Source: Stercorarius parasiticus
Lineage: Eukaryota; Chordata; Aves; Charadriiformes; Stercorariidae
Direction of reading: 5' to 3'
Assembly (NCBI GenBank): GCA_013396915.1
Contig: VWZL01000820.1
Location: 226,247-290,246, forward strand
Length of the DNA: 64,000 bases
Shown here: positions 49,792 to 62,792 of the stretch, in pieces
Numbering within the stretch: the stretch's first letter is position 1
Layout of the letters: every line of letters begins with the position of its first letter
Position numbers and translations under genes: made by a program
The notes under the pieces: generated by a model
What the model was told of the DNA's origin: nothing
Seen by the model: the letters and a program-made list of their open reading frames with translations, nothing else
Database searches by the model: none

Positions 49792-51538
49792 TGAAAAGCC
49801 GTATATCTCTGTGTTAAATACTGTCAGTATATGCTGCATTTGCTAGCAAAGCAAGGCAGAGCTTTTGGTTTCCTATGAATGCGTGAAGAGTCTTTGGGAT
49901 TGTGATTCCCACTAGCAGTAATGGGAACTGCACATGCAAATCTGTTTTACCTATAGTCCCCATTTATTTATTTAATCCCTAATATAAAACCAAAATAATC
50001 AGATCAAACATTTGGTGTCTTGTAGAATTTACTAACAGAAAATAGATCAGTCTGTCTCATTTTTACATTAAATTCTAGGGTCAAAATAGTTGGCATTTAA
50101 AACTCATAAATGTGTACCTAGAGATGTTCTCACATTCTTGCTCCATTCTTACTCTGGCGAAACTGGAATAGAGTTCAGTAAGAGTTCAACCTAAAATGAG
50201 TTGCATAAATCTGGTTAAAGAATCCAGGATTTGTCGATGCATTTTTAATATACTTGAATATTATGGAAAATTCCATTGATTCATTCTGACTCCATAATCA
50301 ATGCTCACATATTCGCTAGCTTTCTCAGACAAAAGGGAACAGTGCACAGAGGGGTTAATTATGCAGAAGTGACATCAGTGCTCATATCTGCGGTTATTGT
50401 CCCACAGTCCATTTTGACCAACGTCTTTAGCTCCATTCACCAAGAGCACGGTCCGGAGCTCACAGGAATCAATGGCAATAACCCAACCCAGTGCAGTGAG
50501 CTCCCTGGCCACCACAAAAGGGACTGAGCTGAAATGTGGTTTGAAAGACCATATTGAGGAGGCTTTGCCAAAACAGCTGCTCGTGCACTGAAGGTTTTGG
50601 CGATGGAAGTGCTTCTGCAGCAGAACAGAGTCAGCCCCTTGTTTTCCAGGGGCTTTGCAAATTTTGCAAATGCCCCTGATTTGCAAAAGTGAAGGCCGTC
50701 GATGGTACGACTGGCTTTATGAATTTAATGGAAGGCAAAGCATAGCAGGAACCTTGCGATGAAAGTGGTTCTGTTTCTAAATGGGTACAGCAGAGTCTCA
50801 GACAGGTGTGGTGAGCTTCCTCACCCCCTGCACTTTATTGTGAAAGGACATATGAAGCGCAAATGTTCACGCTCCTTGGTTATTTAGGAGGAAAAACTTT
50901 ACAGACCTCTGTCTTAGACTGAAATCTTACCATTGTATATACCTTAAAACAGCTCTTCACCAGCAGCAAATTTCTTAAACATTTTCTATTCTGTCATGTG
51001 CCAGAAATGTGCTGAAAGCCATGATATGTAACAGCACTGGTTTAGTGATGGTATTGATGGCTGTCCTCAAGTGAGTTTTGAATCCCCAATCAATTTTTTT
51101 TTCTTAAGTCAGTGGATCCCCCTAAAACTTTCTCAGTCTCTAGAGAAATTAGGCCTCTGCATATGCCAAAACCAACCGCAAACGGTAGGTGAAGGCACCA
51201 GGTAGGACAGAAGTAAGGAAAGTGACTAAAAATCAGAGCCCAGGACACTGCTTTTGCAACCCTAAAAGCTGCTACACCATAAAGGCTGTCAGGCAGTCTG
51301 GAAAGTTAGTTAGGAGCAGCACGCCGAGAGAAAGCTCAAAGATGCGTCTTGTTGGGCGGAGAGCTGACTGCAGTGTCACACGTGGGAGCTCTGGGCTGGG
51401 AAAGTGCCCTTTGATGCTCATTAGAAGTGTGGAGCGAAGACATCTGGATGTGTTTTGTAAATAAACAGGATTACACTAAATAATATACCTGACTCAGAGC
51501 ACCCATTTCCAATGGTTTATTTTAATGATTTATTTAGA
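49792..51538. other. No gene recognised
   Basis: Mixed composition. Opposed frames at 50276-50686 and a 91-codon frame at 51189-51464 have no recognisable motif or splice context. No repeats are identified. Confidence 0.55.
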
Positions 51539-51800
51539 CGGTAATTTCCTGCATTATTCTGCGTTCTGTATCGCCTGTGTTTACTTTGCAGTTAGCGAGC
51601 CAGGCCAGCAAAATGAACCGCATGATCTTAAGGCTCTCTCAGTGGCGAATGATCCGAAAGCGACATTTTGCTGCTTTCTGGAGGGAGCAAGCATGCAACT
51701 CGATGCTCCTCTCATCCTTCTGAAAAGCCAAATTAAATCACTTGCAAAGAAAATGAAACGTGGCATACAGGATCCAGGCTCAGGCGAGCTCTTACCAAAA
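51539..51800. other. CpG-retaining segment, conserved-element-like
   Basis: About eleven CpG dinucleotides survive in roughly 260 bases (for example in GCGTTCTGTATCGCC, TTAGCGAGCC and GATCCGAAAGCGAC), although the segment is not GC-rich. In methylated vertebrate DNA such retention often marks constraint. A plus-strand frame of 92 codons (51525-51803) covers it but shows no recognisable domain. I read it as a possible conserved non-coding element. Confidence 0.25.
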
Positions 51801-54800
51801 TGATTGCTCACGGTTCATCTCACAACAAAATATGTGGGAGCCGGTATCCTTGCTGCAAAGGCTTGGGAGCAGCTAGGTCAAGAGTGTGATAGGCAGCTGA
51901 TGTCAGCTTACCACTGAAATCGTGTGTGATGTTCTGCACCGTCTTCTCACCGCTCGTGGGAGAGCATGAGAACATATGGCTTCTCTGGAGCAGCCTATGT
52001 GGTGAATTAACAGTGTATAATCTCGGAGAGATATATGCTGCCTTGGTCTAGCTTGGCTCTGGGTATCCAGACTGACTGACCTTCCCCTGGCTGCCACACC
52101 TTGCGCTCCCTGGGGTTACTGACAATTTTTTTTTTTTTCCTTTTCCATGTTTTTAACTTATTTTTCTCAGAGAGGGCAGAGGTGTGTGGCTTACGACACA
52201 GCAGACTCACAGGCACTGGAGCAGGGGCGCCTGCTCTTGAGGAGCTGAACCAGGCTGAAATTCTTTGCAGGCGCTGTAGTGCTGTATGCCAATAATATCT
52301 CACATGTGTCATCAGTCTTCTCTAAATGGGATGTCTTGACAGAGCACTTGTTTCAAGGAAGATCTCCCCAGGATACGGAAGATGGTGAAGGAGTACCTCA
52401 AGACATAAGCCATTTATTGCATGTGTTCTTGGAGGAGTTGGTACGTTTCGGTGGGAAAATAGGAAAACAGGTTTACGATTAGTTTCAAAAGAGATAGTGA
52501 GTCCTCTGATAAAATAGAGAAAATATCCAAATGCTCCAGTCGGAGCTGGATTTTGTATTTTTGAGTACCTCCCTGCTGGACCGTGATCAAGATCCATGCT
52601 GAGTGCTACCTTTTCTGCCCTATGTTGAGCACAGAACAGTCTGCTTTCTCTAAGATGAACCACAAGTCAGAGCAACTGGGTTGAAAAACAACGCCATCTT
52701 TTCTAACACATGTTTTCTGACATTCAAAGTGGATCTTACCTCTTTATATATTTGTAAAGCTTTGAGCAGACTGTTGTCATGGGTCTTGACTGTACACTGT
52801 TAAGTCTTGGACCATTTGCCCATCCTCTTTTGAAGTGCGATGGTGTTTCCCCATCCTCTTGATTTGTGGACTGTTCCAGGTCCACCAAAACGTGGGTGAC
52901 CTTGTCCCATGAAATTGTTAGGATATCTCAAAGAGAAAGGTTTTAAATACATGTCTCTGAAATGGAGTAATGAACATGGCTGAGTACATGCTACCTAAAG
53001 ATGTGGTGCCTCCCAAAACACAACTAGGCATTACGCCATGACCTTGCTCTGTGTATGCTTGACCCTTGGCATGGAGAAATACTCATTTCACAGACTCGTG
53101 GAGCTCCAGCAGTTTGATACAAATGGAAATGTGTCCAACAGGCTTTATCCCACTAGCTGGGGATGCTCCAGTGACAGGCTTATCACCTGAATCAGTAACT
53201 CCTCTGTGAAACTTGTTTTGGCGTCTTTCATTAGAGGAAGTTGTTTGAGGCACAGTGAATGCAAAGGTCTGAGAACCTTTCTTCAGCCTAATTAAATAGG
53301 ATTCCTTCTGTTTTCTTAGTCTGTTGAACAGTCTTGGGAATACTTGAACTAAGTTAATTTGATCTCATCCAAGATTTGAAACTGATTTATTTCCTCGCTT
53401 GCCTTACAGATTAACATCAGGCTTCAAAGCCATTTCCTACTCAAGTGTCTTTATGTTGTGCACAGGATCCAGCTCTTTCTGTGTTTTAATGGTGTGCAAG
53501 GACTTTTTCAAGGAAGCAAGGGAAGGGAGGAGAGCTTCAGACGAGACAGAACAGACTCGTGAGTAGTCCCAAAAGCAGATGTGGTGTTGGTCCCTGTGTC
53601 AGAACCAAGGTAGCAGAGGTTTCTCAGAAGACAGTCCACACGCTTTGGCTCTGAGTTTGTGTTAACAAATAGTTCACCTACAGGAGACTTGCTCCTTGAG
53701 CAGCACACGTGCAGGTGTTGACCCTCCTTATGACAGCTGTGATATATGGCACAGTTAGCGGTGTGTTCATCACATAGATGCCTAAGCAGTGGGCAGAGAT
53801 GCTTGAGTTTGAGGCCACACAGGTTTCTCCTGAGATCTTGTAGATCCCTCACTGTTCTGGCTTTCAGGGCTCCCTTTGCAATGCCATGACTGCTGGCGTG
53901 CATTGTTTTTACTCTCATATGGGTAATGTGCTGTGTTGGGTATGTATACGCTCTTGGCAAAGCAGGTAGAAGTGAAGCAGCTCCTGAAAAGGCTGGAAAA
54001 AACCTTCCCACCATCCAAAGTTATTGCAACTCATACCCCAGTGCTCATTGGTGTCACTTGTTAATTAGACTCGCTTCTCCTACTGAGGGTAACATGCTGC
54101 AGAGGCCTTCGCTGGTTAAGATTGGACCAACCATATAAACCCACAGGGGGAAAAAACTGAGTATGAGCTTCTGACGTGCAAACCGAAATGTACAACTGCT
54201 GAGCAGTGCTGTCCTTGTCTACTTGTGTAACTTATTTCTGCTGAGTCTTTAATTTCCTGTGCGTGGAAGCATCCTGTGGTTATAGCTGTGGTAAACAACA
54301 TGCACATACAAAGTATAGAGAAAGAAACTATCTAAAGGACTTAAATTTTAAGTAATTTACGTATAAAAATCCAAGAAGTAGGAAGAAGAAGGACTAGTTT
54401 TCCCTAACATGGAGAGCCATGTGAATACCATGAAAAAATAAATGCAACATGGCACTGAATATTCTGGTCTCATAAAAATATGCAGGGTATTTTCAATCAA
54501 GAACAGAGGATGAAATGTATTGTGTTTGCATTTTACCTGTAGAGAGACAGAAGTGGGCTGATCAAAAGCAATAACTTCTACAAATCTTTCAATTTCTCAA
54601 CAAAACATGAGTATTTCTATTCTTTAAGATGCAAATACTAATAAATAATGAATCATTTTGGCAATAATGATCTAATTTATCCGTTTAAGGAAACCCATTA
54701 TAAATGTAAACAATAGTGCAATTCAACATTTATGAAGTCCTTGTTTTCTCTTCCTATGGAATTTATTTAACAAACATCACTAGAACCATCCATTATTTAT

Positions 54801-55600
54801 CATCTTTTAAAGTTTAATGAATATGGATATGAAAATTGTTAAAACCTGAAATACAGAAAACGTCTCATTATCGCATTGATGAATCTGGCCTACAAGTTCA
54901 AATCCACAAGTGAAAATGAGTTGGCTGGTCAAAGCCACAGACTATTTGTCTACTAAATAATTTGAAGAATTAATTCTTCACAGCCAGCGAAGAGATGTCT
55001 TGAAAAACTGATGTGCTCCAAAGTCAAGCCTGTGAAATGTGCTAATTGTGAGAAGGAAATTACTTTAAAAAAATAGAATTTGAACATTTGCCTAAAGTGC
55101 CCTGCAAAGTGAATTAAGATTGAACCAAATAAAGTGGGGCCTTTTTTCTGTATATTTCTGCTTGCTTCTGTAGCTCATTACTTATGCGGACAGGATGAGT
55201 CAGTAGAAAATTAGGTCTGAAAAAGCTCAACAACATCTCTTCCGATGTGGTCAAAAGAGTTTACACTCTGCTTTTCTGAGATTTGATGGTAGATTTCAAG
55301 AGCAAAAAAAGTCAGATAACCTTTGGAAGTCAGCTTTTCATTCAAATTTCAGCAGAGTATTTTGAGGACACTTGCTACAAATAAAGTACATTTGGCTGGT
55401 CAATGCAGCATTTAAAGACAAATTTAAGCTCTAGTCTTCCTGTAACTCTTTTCAAAATATGTCAGGAGAGAAACTAATTAAAAATCAGACTGTATTTTCA
55501 CTTCTCCCATAATTGGACCAGGTGACAAGATATTCTTTTCCTGCAACAGACTTGCTGTTTCCAGTGCCTATGAAGATCCACATTGTTAGGAGAAGGGTTT

Positions 55601-55660
55601 TGTTTGTTTGGGTTTTTTTGGTTGTTGTTTTTTTCCGTTTTTTTGTTTGGTTTTTTTTAA
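55601..55660. repeat. T/G-rich low-complexity tract
   Basis: GTTTGTTTGGG and long T runs interrupted by G, about 60 bases. Directly after it lies a 20-base tandem duplication (55664-55703). Both strands give low-complexity artefact frames here. Confidence 0.85.
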
Positions 55661-55663
55661 AAG

Positions 55664-55703
55664 CAAATATTCTGTGCAATAGTCAAATATTGTGTGCAAT
55701 AAT
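55664..55703. repeat. 20-base tandem duplication
   Basis: CAAATATTCTGTGCAATAGT at 55664 is followed immediately by CAAATATTGTGTGCAATAAT at 55684, with two differences. It is a short local duplication next to low-complexity sequence, consistent with replication slippage. Confidence 0.93.
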
Positions 55704-57619
55704 CTTGCAACTTCGGGTGGTGTCGGAACACAGGAGGAAAGTGATGCAGAGGAATCTACAAGAGGCTCCAATCACTGCACCTAAGAATAAAGAAACAGAC
55801 AATTGTAGAAGAATAAAAATTACTCTAACAAGAAAGTGTTGAAAAATAAAAGGCACCGTAGAGCTTACAGTTCTTGCCAGGAAACCATCTATCAGGAGAT
55901 TACTAAAGAGGTATCATTTTTGGGAGTTTGCCAATGGGACCTGATGATATGCCAAAACAGGTGTCTTAACATTAGGACAAAAGATAAAAGCTCAGACACT
56001 TCAATAGTTTTCATCACTGGAAGCTGAGGAGCAAGACTCTGCTCCTAAGAGAGGGAGTTACCCTTCTTTCCCTTGGCAGAAGGATACAGGAAGAACAGAA
56101 GGATACAGCACATATATTTTAATCAATGTGAAACCAGATCAGAGAAACATTAAACCCTGAACCACTGTCTTTGGAAGGGTTGTCACTGGGATGCTAAAGA
56201 AGAAATAATTTTAAAGCCTATGCTTATTTCGCTTAGCCCTCCCAATGCAACGAAACATCGTCTGGCAATTTTTTATTATTTTTTTTTTAGTGATTATACT
56301 AATGAGCTCCCAAGTTTGCAACACAGAGGATGACTTCAGGTCTGTGGCTCCAAAGCTCTGGCTGTGCCTGGGTTGCCAGCTGGTTGCCTTCTGCAAGCCC
56401 AAATCAGCACACCGCAGCACCCTTCTGCTCTGCGCATCCAAGTTTCCTACGGAAACCTGAATATGTTTGTGTATATAAGGGGGCTGCCAGGAGGAGGGTG
56501 CATGCCTGACTCCTGTTATCGTGTGAGCTGACACGCGGCCACGTGCTACCAGACCTGGGAGGCGCCCACGGCTCCCCTCGTGTGGACTTATCTCATGCGT
56601 CTGAGGTCTCGGAGTCATGACATTTTCCTACTTTGCCAGGGTGCTCGGGTACATTCACAAGCACTTGTAAGGCTCACATATGCTACAGTAATAGGTCTTA
56701 AAAATAGACAAAAGGCAGATTTATAAGCTGCTCGTCAAAGAAAGTGTCAAATATTTTTTGACTCCTCTAAATTGTTCTACACTTCCTTGTACAAAAATAA
56801 TTTTTAGTGGTGCAGATTGGAAAAAGTCCTAGCCAGTAGTGATTTTTACTTATTTGTTTGACTGCAGAATAGGCTGTATTACCTACAAATAACTGGATAT
56901 CCACTTCATACTCAGTCCACTGAAGTGAAGAAATTCACGTGATGAGATAAGTAGAGATAAGACGAATTCAAGGTAGATCTTTTCTCACAGATCCCTCTAT
57001 GCTCCTTCCACTCCCACATTGGAAGGAACATCTGTCTATTTCATCTGAAATAGCATATTACAGCTCTTTTAGTCAGTAAGATTAGAGATTTTGATTAATT
57101 CACCAGCCTCTGTGCTTTACTTTTTCTAACAAGGAAGGTGACTGTCTACTATAATCATCATTACAAGGTTAGAATAATGGTGGCATACATCTTTGGTCTC
57201 TACCCAAATGCTGCATGTTTTGGTATCAAGACTCCTTAATTAAAAGGATATTCAGTGACAAGCAAACTAACAGCACTTCACATTAAGCTGAATTATAATA
57301 CCCAAACACTTTATTGTATTTCTGCCAGTTCCAGTAACTCTGTAATTGCATCCGCATTCTGACACGCTTCTGCTGATATCACGAATGCATTGTGGCATCT
57401 GAGTCTCAAACACAACCCTCATTTTGCTAAGCTGGGAACAAAAGGATAGCACATGGAGAAAATATTGGCTTTAAATGCTGTGTAAATATTGCCGAGTAAA
57501 GCATCACTGCTCAATAAAACACATGCATCAGCAAAATGCCAGGCGAACAACCAGCCTGCAAGGCAGGGTCTGAACACGAGAAGACGCTGATGGTTCTTCA
57601 CTAGCTTCAGGTCTCCATA

Positions 57620-58565
57620 TCATAGAGTCGTAGAATCATAGGCTGGTTTGACTTGGAGGGGACCTTAAAGATCATCTAGTTCCAACCCCCCTGCCCTGGG
57701 CAGGGACACCTCTCACCAGCCCAGGTTGCTCCAAGCCCCGTCCAACCTGGCCTTGAACCCCTCCAGGGATGGGGCAGCCACAGCTTCTCTGGGCAACCCG
57801 GGCCAGGGGCTCACCACCCTCACAGCAAACAATTTCTTCCTAATCTCTAACCTAAATCTCCCCTCTTTCAGTGTAAAACCCTTCCCCCTCGTCCCATGGC
57901 TCCTCTCCCTGCTCCAGAGTCCCTCCCCAGCTTTCCTGGAGATCCTTTAGGGCCTGGCAGGGGCTGGAAGGTCTCCCCGGAGCCTTCTCTTCTCCAGGCT
58001 GAACCCCCCCAACTCTCTCAGCCTGTCCTCCCAGCAGAGGGGCTCCAGCCCTCTGATCATCTTCATGGCCCTCCTCTGGCCCCGCTCCAACAGCTCCGTG
58101 TCCTTCTGCTGTTGGTGCCCCAGAGCTGGAGGCAGCACTTCAGGGGGGTCTCCCCGGAGCGGAGCAGAGCGGTAGAATCCCCCCCTCACTCTGCTGCCCA
58201 CACTGCTGGGGATGAGCCCAGGGTGAGAGGGGGTTCTGGGCTGCCAGCGCACATTGCCAGCTCATTTTGAGCTTCTCATCCATCAACACCTGCAAGTCCT
58301 TCTCCTCAGGGCTGCTCTCAAGCCATTCTCGGCCCAGCCTGGATTTGTACCTGGGGTTGCCATGACACAGGCGCAGGACCTTGCACTTGGCCTGAACTTC
58401 ATGAGGTTCCCCCAGGCCCACCTCTCAAGGCTGTCCAGGTCCCTCTGGATGGCATCCCTTCCCTCCAGTGCGTTGACCGTTCCACAGAGCTTGGTGTTCT
58501 TGGCAAACTTGCTGAGGGTGCACTCAATCCCACCAACCATGTTGCCAACAAAGATTTTAAGTAGC
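57620..58565 (-). mobile_element. CR1 LINE retrotransposon, 5'-truncated, reverse transcriptase broken
   Basis: This is a chicken-repeat-1 (CR1) non-LTR retrotransposon lying on the minus strand. Its 3' tail is at 57620 (CATAGAGT-CGTAGAAT-CATAG on the plus strand), and homology fades near 58565. Minus-strand translation gives the C-terminal part of the CR1 reverse transcriptase in three successive frames. About 58565-58395 contains IECTLSKFA and [15 protein letters not shown]. About 58395-58165 contains [13 protein letters not shown] and QCALAAQ. About 58160-57950 contains [13 protein letters not shown] and [12 protein letters not shown]. At least two frameshifts therefore separate the blocks, and the endonuclease and most of the polymerase are missing. 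Extreme 5' truncation is normal for CR1, which is copied from its 3' end. The copy is dead and GC-rich against AT-rich surroundings. The family match comes from my knowledge of avian CR1; the subfamily is not assigned. Confidence 0.95.
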
Positions 58566-60259
58566 ACATGATCATTAAATACCCACCCTATCTTACAGTC
58601 CTTTGCCCAGAGCCACATCCCTTGCCTTGTGGCTTGCCCCTGCTGTTCCTCCTGCACCACACGCCCTCATCCCTGTCTTTCCTCTGGCTGCCACCATGGG
58701 TGGTACTTGAAATCTGTCTGCTGATGCTGCTGTTGTCCTGCATGTCAGAGAGGACATGTCTGGCCGGTGGTTTGCCTTGGCAGGAGGGGTCACCTGCAGT
58801 ACGTCCAGTTCCTGTGCAAATGTACCAGCTGGAAGACCACAGGGGACCCGTTCCCTCAAAAATTTCTACCAAAGATGCTCAGACACCATCAGAGAGGTAC
58901 ATCATCCCCAGCCTTCCTCCCAGCATTTTCTGCTGGCTGTTGTTTTCTGCTTTTCCCACTTTATTTTTCACTCTTCTCCTGAAATGGCTTTGTTTCTTTT
59001 AAAACGTCGGTTGTTGGGTAGTTAATGGTGGCATTAACAGCTCAAGAGGAAAATGGGAGAGAAAGGCTGGGGGGCTGAGAGGGATGCTGGGCGGAAGAAG
59101 AAACACTGATAGCAAGGCCACAGAAAATTACTGGTAAGTGGTGTCTGGGTTTGACCTGCAGATCAGGTATACAGAGCACTTTTTCTTAGAGAAAGGAATG
59201 ATAGCTACTTTCCAAAACTCTGTCGGTTGTAAGTCTCTTATGTTGGGTATAAAAGCCCAGCTGCAGAGAAAGACCACTTATCTTTTACTCACGACAGTCC
59301 AAAAAAGAAATGGCAGCGAGCAAGAACACCTCTTCAGTTTTTACTGTGAGCTGGATCAGCCTCATAAATGCCTAAACTCATATATAAAAATGTTAATGTT
59401 TTCCAATTGCTATTCTGAATTTATATTTATTGCAATACAACGTATCCATTAGCACATCTATCACTGGTAAATTTGTTACTGCTTCAAATATACAGTACAT
59501 AACGTTGCAGCAATTTCATTTTACAAGCTAATAATGTACTGTAATGTAGCTTACAATATCATGTAGATGTATTTGATTAGGGAGGTTCAACAGTCAGTCA
59601 GGTTGAATAGTGGATTATATGAGAATCAAGTTTTTAACTTATTTACTGTACAAATGAACAGCTTTGGTGCACATTAAATGTGTTAATTTAACAGGTGTGT
59701 CGTTTTATTTCCTCAAATATTCATCGAAGAGGAACAAATGTTATTTTGACTCAAACAGAAGCAGAGTAGACCTAGAATGTTTTTTGACACTTGACATGTT
59801 TATTCTTTAAAAGAGAGTCATAATTGTACTTAACTGTTTTCTAAATTTATTTAACCGCTGCATTCCACCGATTGCAGAAACTTCCCAAGAGCAGGAGATG
59901 TAACCAAAATATGTTTTCCTGAAAAGTTATAAAAATACAGTGATAGGCCTTTTTTCAAACAAACCAAAGCTTCAAAAATATAGTACCTCGGAGACAATTT
60001 TTTGGAAAAGTTTTCCACTTTGTTGAATAAAAGAGGTGTCGCTCTTCCTACATGCCTTTACCGAAACTTGTCGCTGTGTGCTGTGCAGGGAGGCAACGTC
60101 CGCTGTGCCATCTGCAAGGCACAGGGCGAAGCAGGGGGGTCCTCACGCGCATCTTCCCTCCCCAGGTCCCCGGGGTGGGAGTGTGACACCTCCAGCGGGC
60201 TGAAAGGTAGAGTGGGATTGATATGAATCAATATTTGACTTCCTGTTCCACCAACCATT
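58566..60259. other. DNA between the two CR1 copies, no gene recognised
   Basis: The first 300 bases are C-rich with overlapping frames on both strands (for example 58568-59002 plus and 58588-58872 minus) but no CR1 similarity that I can follow. The remainder is AT-rich. I see no exon. Confidence 0.5.
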
Positions 60260-60336
60260 CATAGAATCATAGAATCATAGAATGGTTCAAGTTGGAAGCG
60301 ACCTTAAAGATCATCTAGTTCCAACTCCCCTGCCAT
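60260..60336 (-). mobile_element. CR1 3'-end fragment
   Basis: This is a 77-base CR1 tail in the same orientation as the larger copy. On the plus strand it starts with three copies of CATAGAAT, followed by the conserved AAGTTGGAAGCGACCTTAAA and GATCATCTAGTTCCAAC segments, and it stops abruptly after CTGCCAT. Only the terminal untranslated part is present, so it encodes nothing. It is an independent, severely 5'-truncated insertion about 1.7 kb from the longer copy. Confidence 0.93.
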
Positions 60337-61454
60337 TCGTATTCCGCCAAAAGAAATCCAGGGCTGTGTTTTAGGAGAGGTGCCTGCCAGGGTTTCAAAA
60401 GTGTTCTTGAAAATCTGTTTTTGAAAGAGTGTCTTTTTGGAAGGGCGTAGGTGCATTGAGATGAATCCGTAAATTCTCCCAGGGACTTACCTTTACCCTC
60501 TGGAGCCTGCAGGTGGTGCATCATATAGATCGGAGATTCCTGTAGGCTCCTGCTCGTTACCACACAGGTGGGTACAGACATCATCAGACATCATCAGGGC
60601 TGGAGACCTTTGCAAGACCCAAATCTGGCTTGTGGGTGAGCGGGCAATGCCTGCTTCTGTTCCTAACTCACACCAGGAGCAAGCTCATCTGGGACACCTC
60701 TTCTGCAGGCAATCAGGTAAAAGACGGGAAACACATTCATAAGGCTATATTTGCAGAACTGCACATAGGCGGCGGTTTGGTTTTTTTTTTTTCAAATGAC
60801 GTCTAAAGATATTGTCTTTGGGATGCATATTTATCTCGAGTTTTACTGCTTAGGTAACAAGACTCAATTGAGAAGTCAGAAGTTATTAGGCTAAATTAGT
60901 CATTGGTAAAATTCCGTGCTCAGCGTCACGTTTGTACATCCATGAAAAAAATGAAGAAGTGTTTTAGCTCCCTAATCCACTCTTGCTCCTTGCAGTACAT
61001 TCCAGCTGAGAAAAGGGACACAACAGGAAATAGTTTACAGTTTTTTTATGTGAAAGGGGACTATAACTGTCACTTCTGTTTAGCTTATAGTTTCCCGAGT
61101 TTTGCCAGTCTTTCAGCCCATTCAGATAGGATAGCTTTTAATTTAGCTGTCGTCATTCATAAACTACCCACATGAGTATTGCAGCAGGGAAAAATTACAT
61201 GAATGGCTTCTGGAAACACTGACTTCCTAAGGACTGTTATGAGAAGTAATATTGCGTTATATCTGCAGTCATCTTCGGTACCAGGGATCGGCAGAGAGCC
61301 GAGGGAAAGAGTTTGACACGGACAGGGCAGAGTTACTGGAAAGGGGAGCTAACTTATACAGTGTTAATGAAGAGAGGTATTTTTCCTTTGTGACAAATTG
61401 AAGTGACACGCGAGGGTGGACCTTAATAATCCGCCATTTACTCCCCTAGGGCAA

Positions 61455-61530
61455 AATCTCTTAATGGGCTAGGTCCAATTTCACTAAAGGTGATGGAGAT
61501 TCTTAATTGGCTTCGTAGGCTTTGGATGAA
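61455..61530. repeat. Ancient amniote repeat fragment (possible relative of the 18.1 kb copy)
   Basis: CTAGGTCCAATTTCACTAAA, GTGATGGAGATTCTTAATTG and GGCTTCGTAGGCTTTGGAT resemble a decayed version of the repeat words GGTCCAATTTCACTGAAGT and TGACTTCAATGGGCTTTGGAT. The element is short and diverged. It was probably inserted before birds separated from other reptiles, which is inference from its decay. Confidence 0.45.
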
Positions 61531-62751
61531 GGCCACAGAAGTTATGTGGATCAAAAGATTTTCGGCCATCTAGCTGGATGGCAAGAAGTGGCTGCGGTGG
61601 TAATATTTGTGCGATCAGTTTTTGCTTGTATGCTGCTGTTTCACTGTGGGGAAAAAACATGTTTGTTGTTTATTTCTACGTCCAATAGACATCTACAGCT
61701 TTCTAATGTCATGCAGAGGACACTAATGCAATATATTATGCATGCTATCTATGTTCTGTTATGTCATTGGCTTTCACCTCGTCTCATTTGTCTATTGAGT
61801 CTAGAAGGTGGTTGAGGGGTGATGAGAAGGGAAATACCCTAAATCTGTCAGAATTACTTAGACATGTTGATATGTTTTGAAAAAAATGAGTATTCATTGC
61901 CGTGTGTTGCTTTTCCAAGGTAAATTTCCGAACCGGCATATGTTAAGTTCTTTAAATGTGCACAATGGCATTGATTACCCTCTATTTTACTGCTTTTCCA
62001 GGTATGTTATCAATAATATGTTATTAATCAATGTTTATTAAAGAGAGACACTAATATTCGCAGGAAAAAAGTAATGCTGTGCCTACCCCAAGCCACATTT
62101 TCTATTTCTGTTTTTTTGTTTGCATATTTATTTCATATTCCATCTATCCTCTCTATGCTTTATTAATGTACTTTCATCGTGAGATAAAGCAAGTACAGTA
62201 GGAATACTCTACACAGCCCTCTGTGACTAAAGAGCACACAATCCTACCCACGGTGGTATTGTCAGCACCCACGCAGTACCGTGTGTATTTTCACAAACCG
62301 AGACAAGACTTTAAATGAAAATACCCGGTCTTTTCTAGATCTTAGTCATGCAATTTACTGAACGGTATTCTTGTGAGCTTCCTTATCCTGTTTTACTCCT
62401 TCTTTTTTCTGTGAAAAAAAATAAAGGGAAAGACTTGAAAACATTGTGACAGCTTTTATTACGATGTTAAAAAGAAAAGGAGCTGCTGACTATTAGCCTG
62501 AATGATTAATATCCTGTACAATTTAGCCTGAGATGGGGAAACAACATATTCTGAAATCCTTGATTGCTTAAAGGTCTTGGACCTCTACTATTCAATGTGT
62601 TTTATTACATTTCACAACACAGAATAACGTAACATAGCTTCCATCTCACCATTATATCTCATTTCACAGAACTTCGGCGTGTAAGGAAAAATACTTTTGC
62701 AAACAGCATTTTTAGAAATGTTTCCATTTAAAGCATATACCTATTGATTCA

Positions 62752-62792
62752 TGAAACCCCTAAAACTGTTTGTGAAACCCCTAAAACTGTTC
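62752..62792. repeat. 21-base tandem duplication
   Basis: TGAAACCCCTAAAACTGTTT at 62752 is repeated at 62773 with a single difference at the last base. Two copies only. No coding frame or known element is associated with it. Confidence 0.93.

Larger units (their letters stand above)
51801..57619. other. No gene recognised; contains the longest open frame of the window
   Basis: The 168-codon minus frame at 53508-54014 is the longest here but has no recognisable domain. Its H/C/L/S/R-rich make-up and the lack of clear splice sites argue against a gene. A T13 run lies at 52126. The span 54580-55140 is AT-rich, with words such as ATGCAAAT and AATAATGATC typical of conserved non-coding DNA. Low-complexity sequence lies at 55601. 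Confidence 0.5.

Noticed and set aside
58566..58872. Extension of the CR1 coding region upstream of 58565
   Set aside because: Frames remain open but I find no CR1-like peptide words there. C-rich composition explains the lack of stops.
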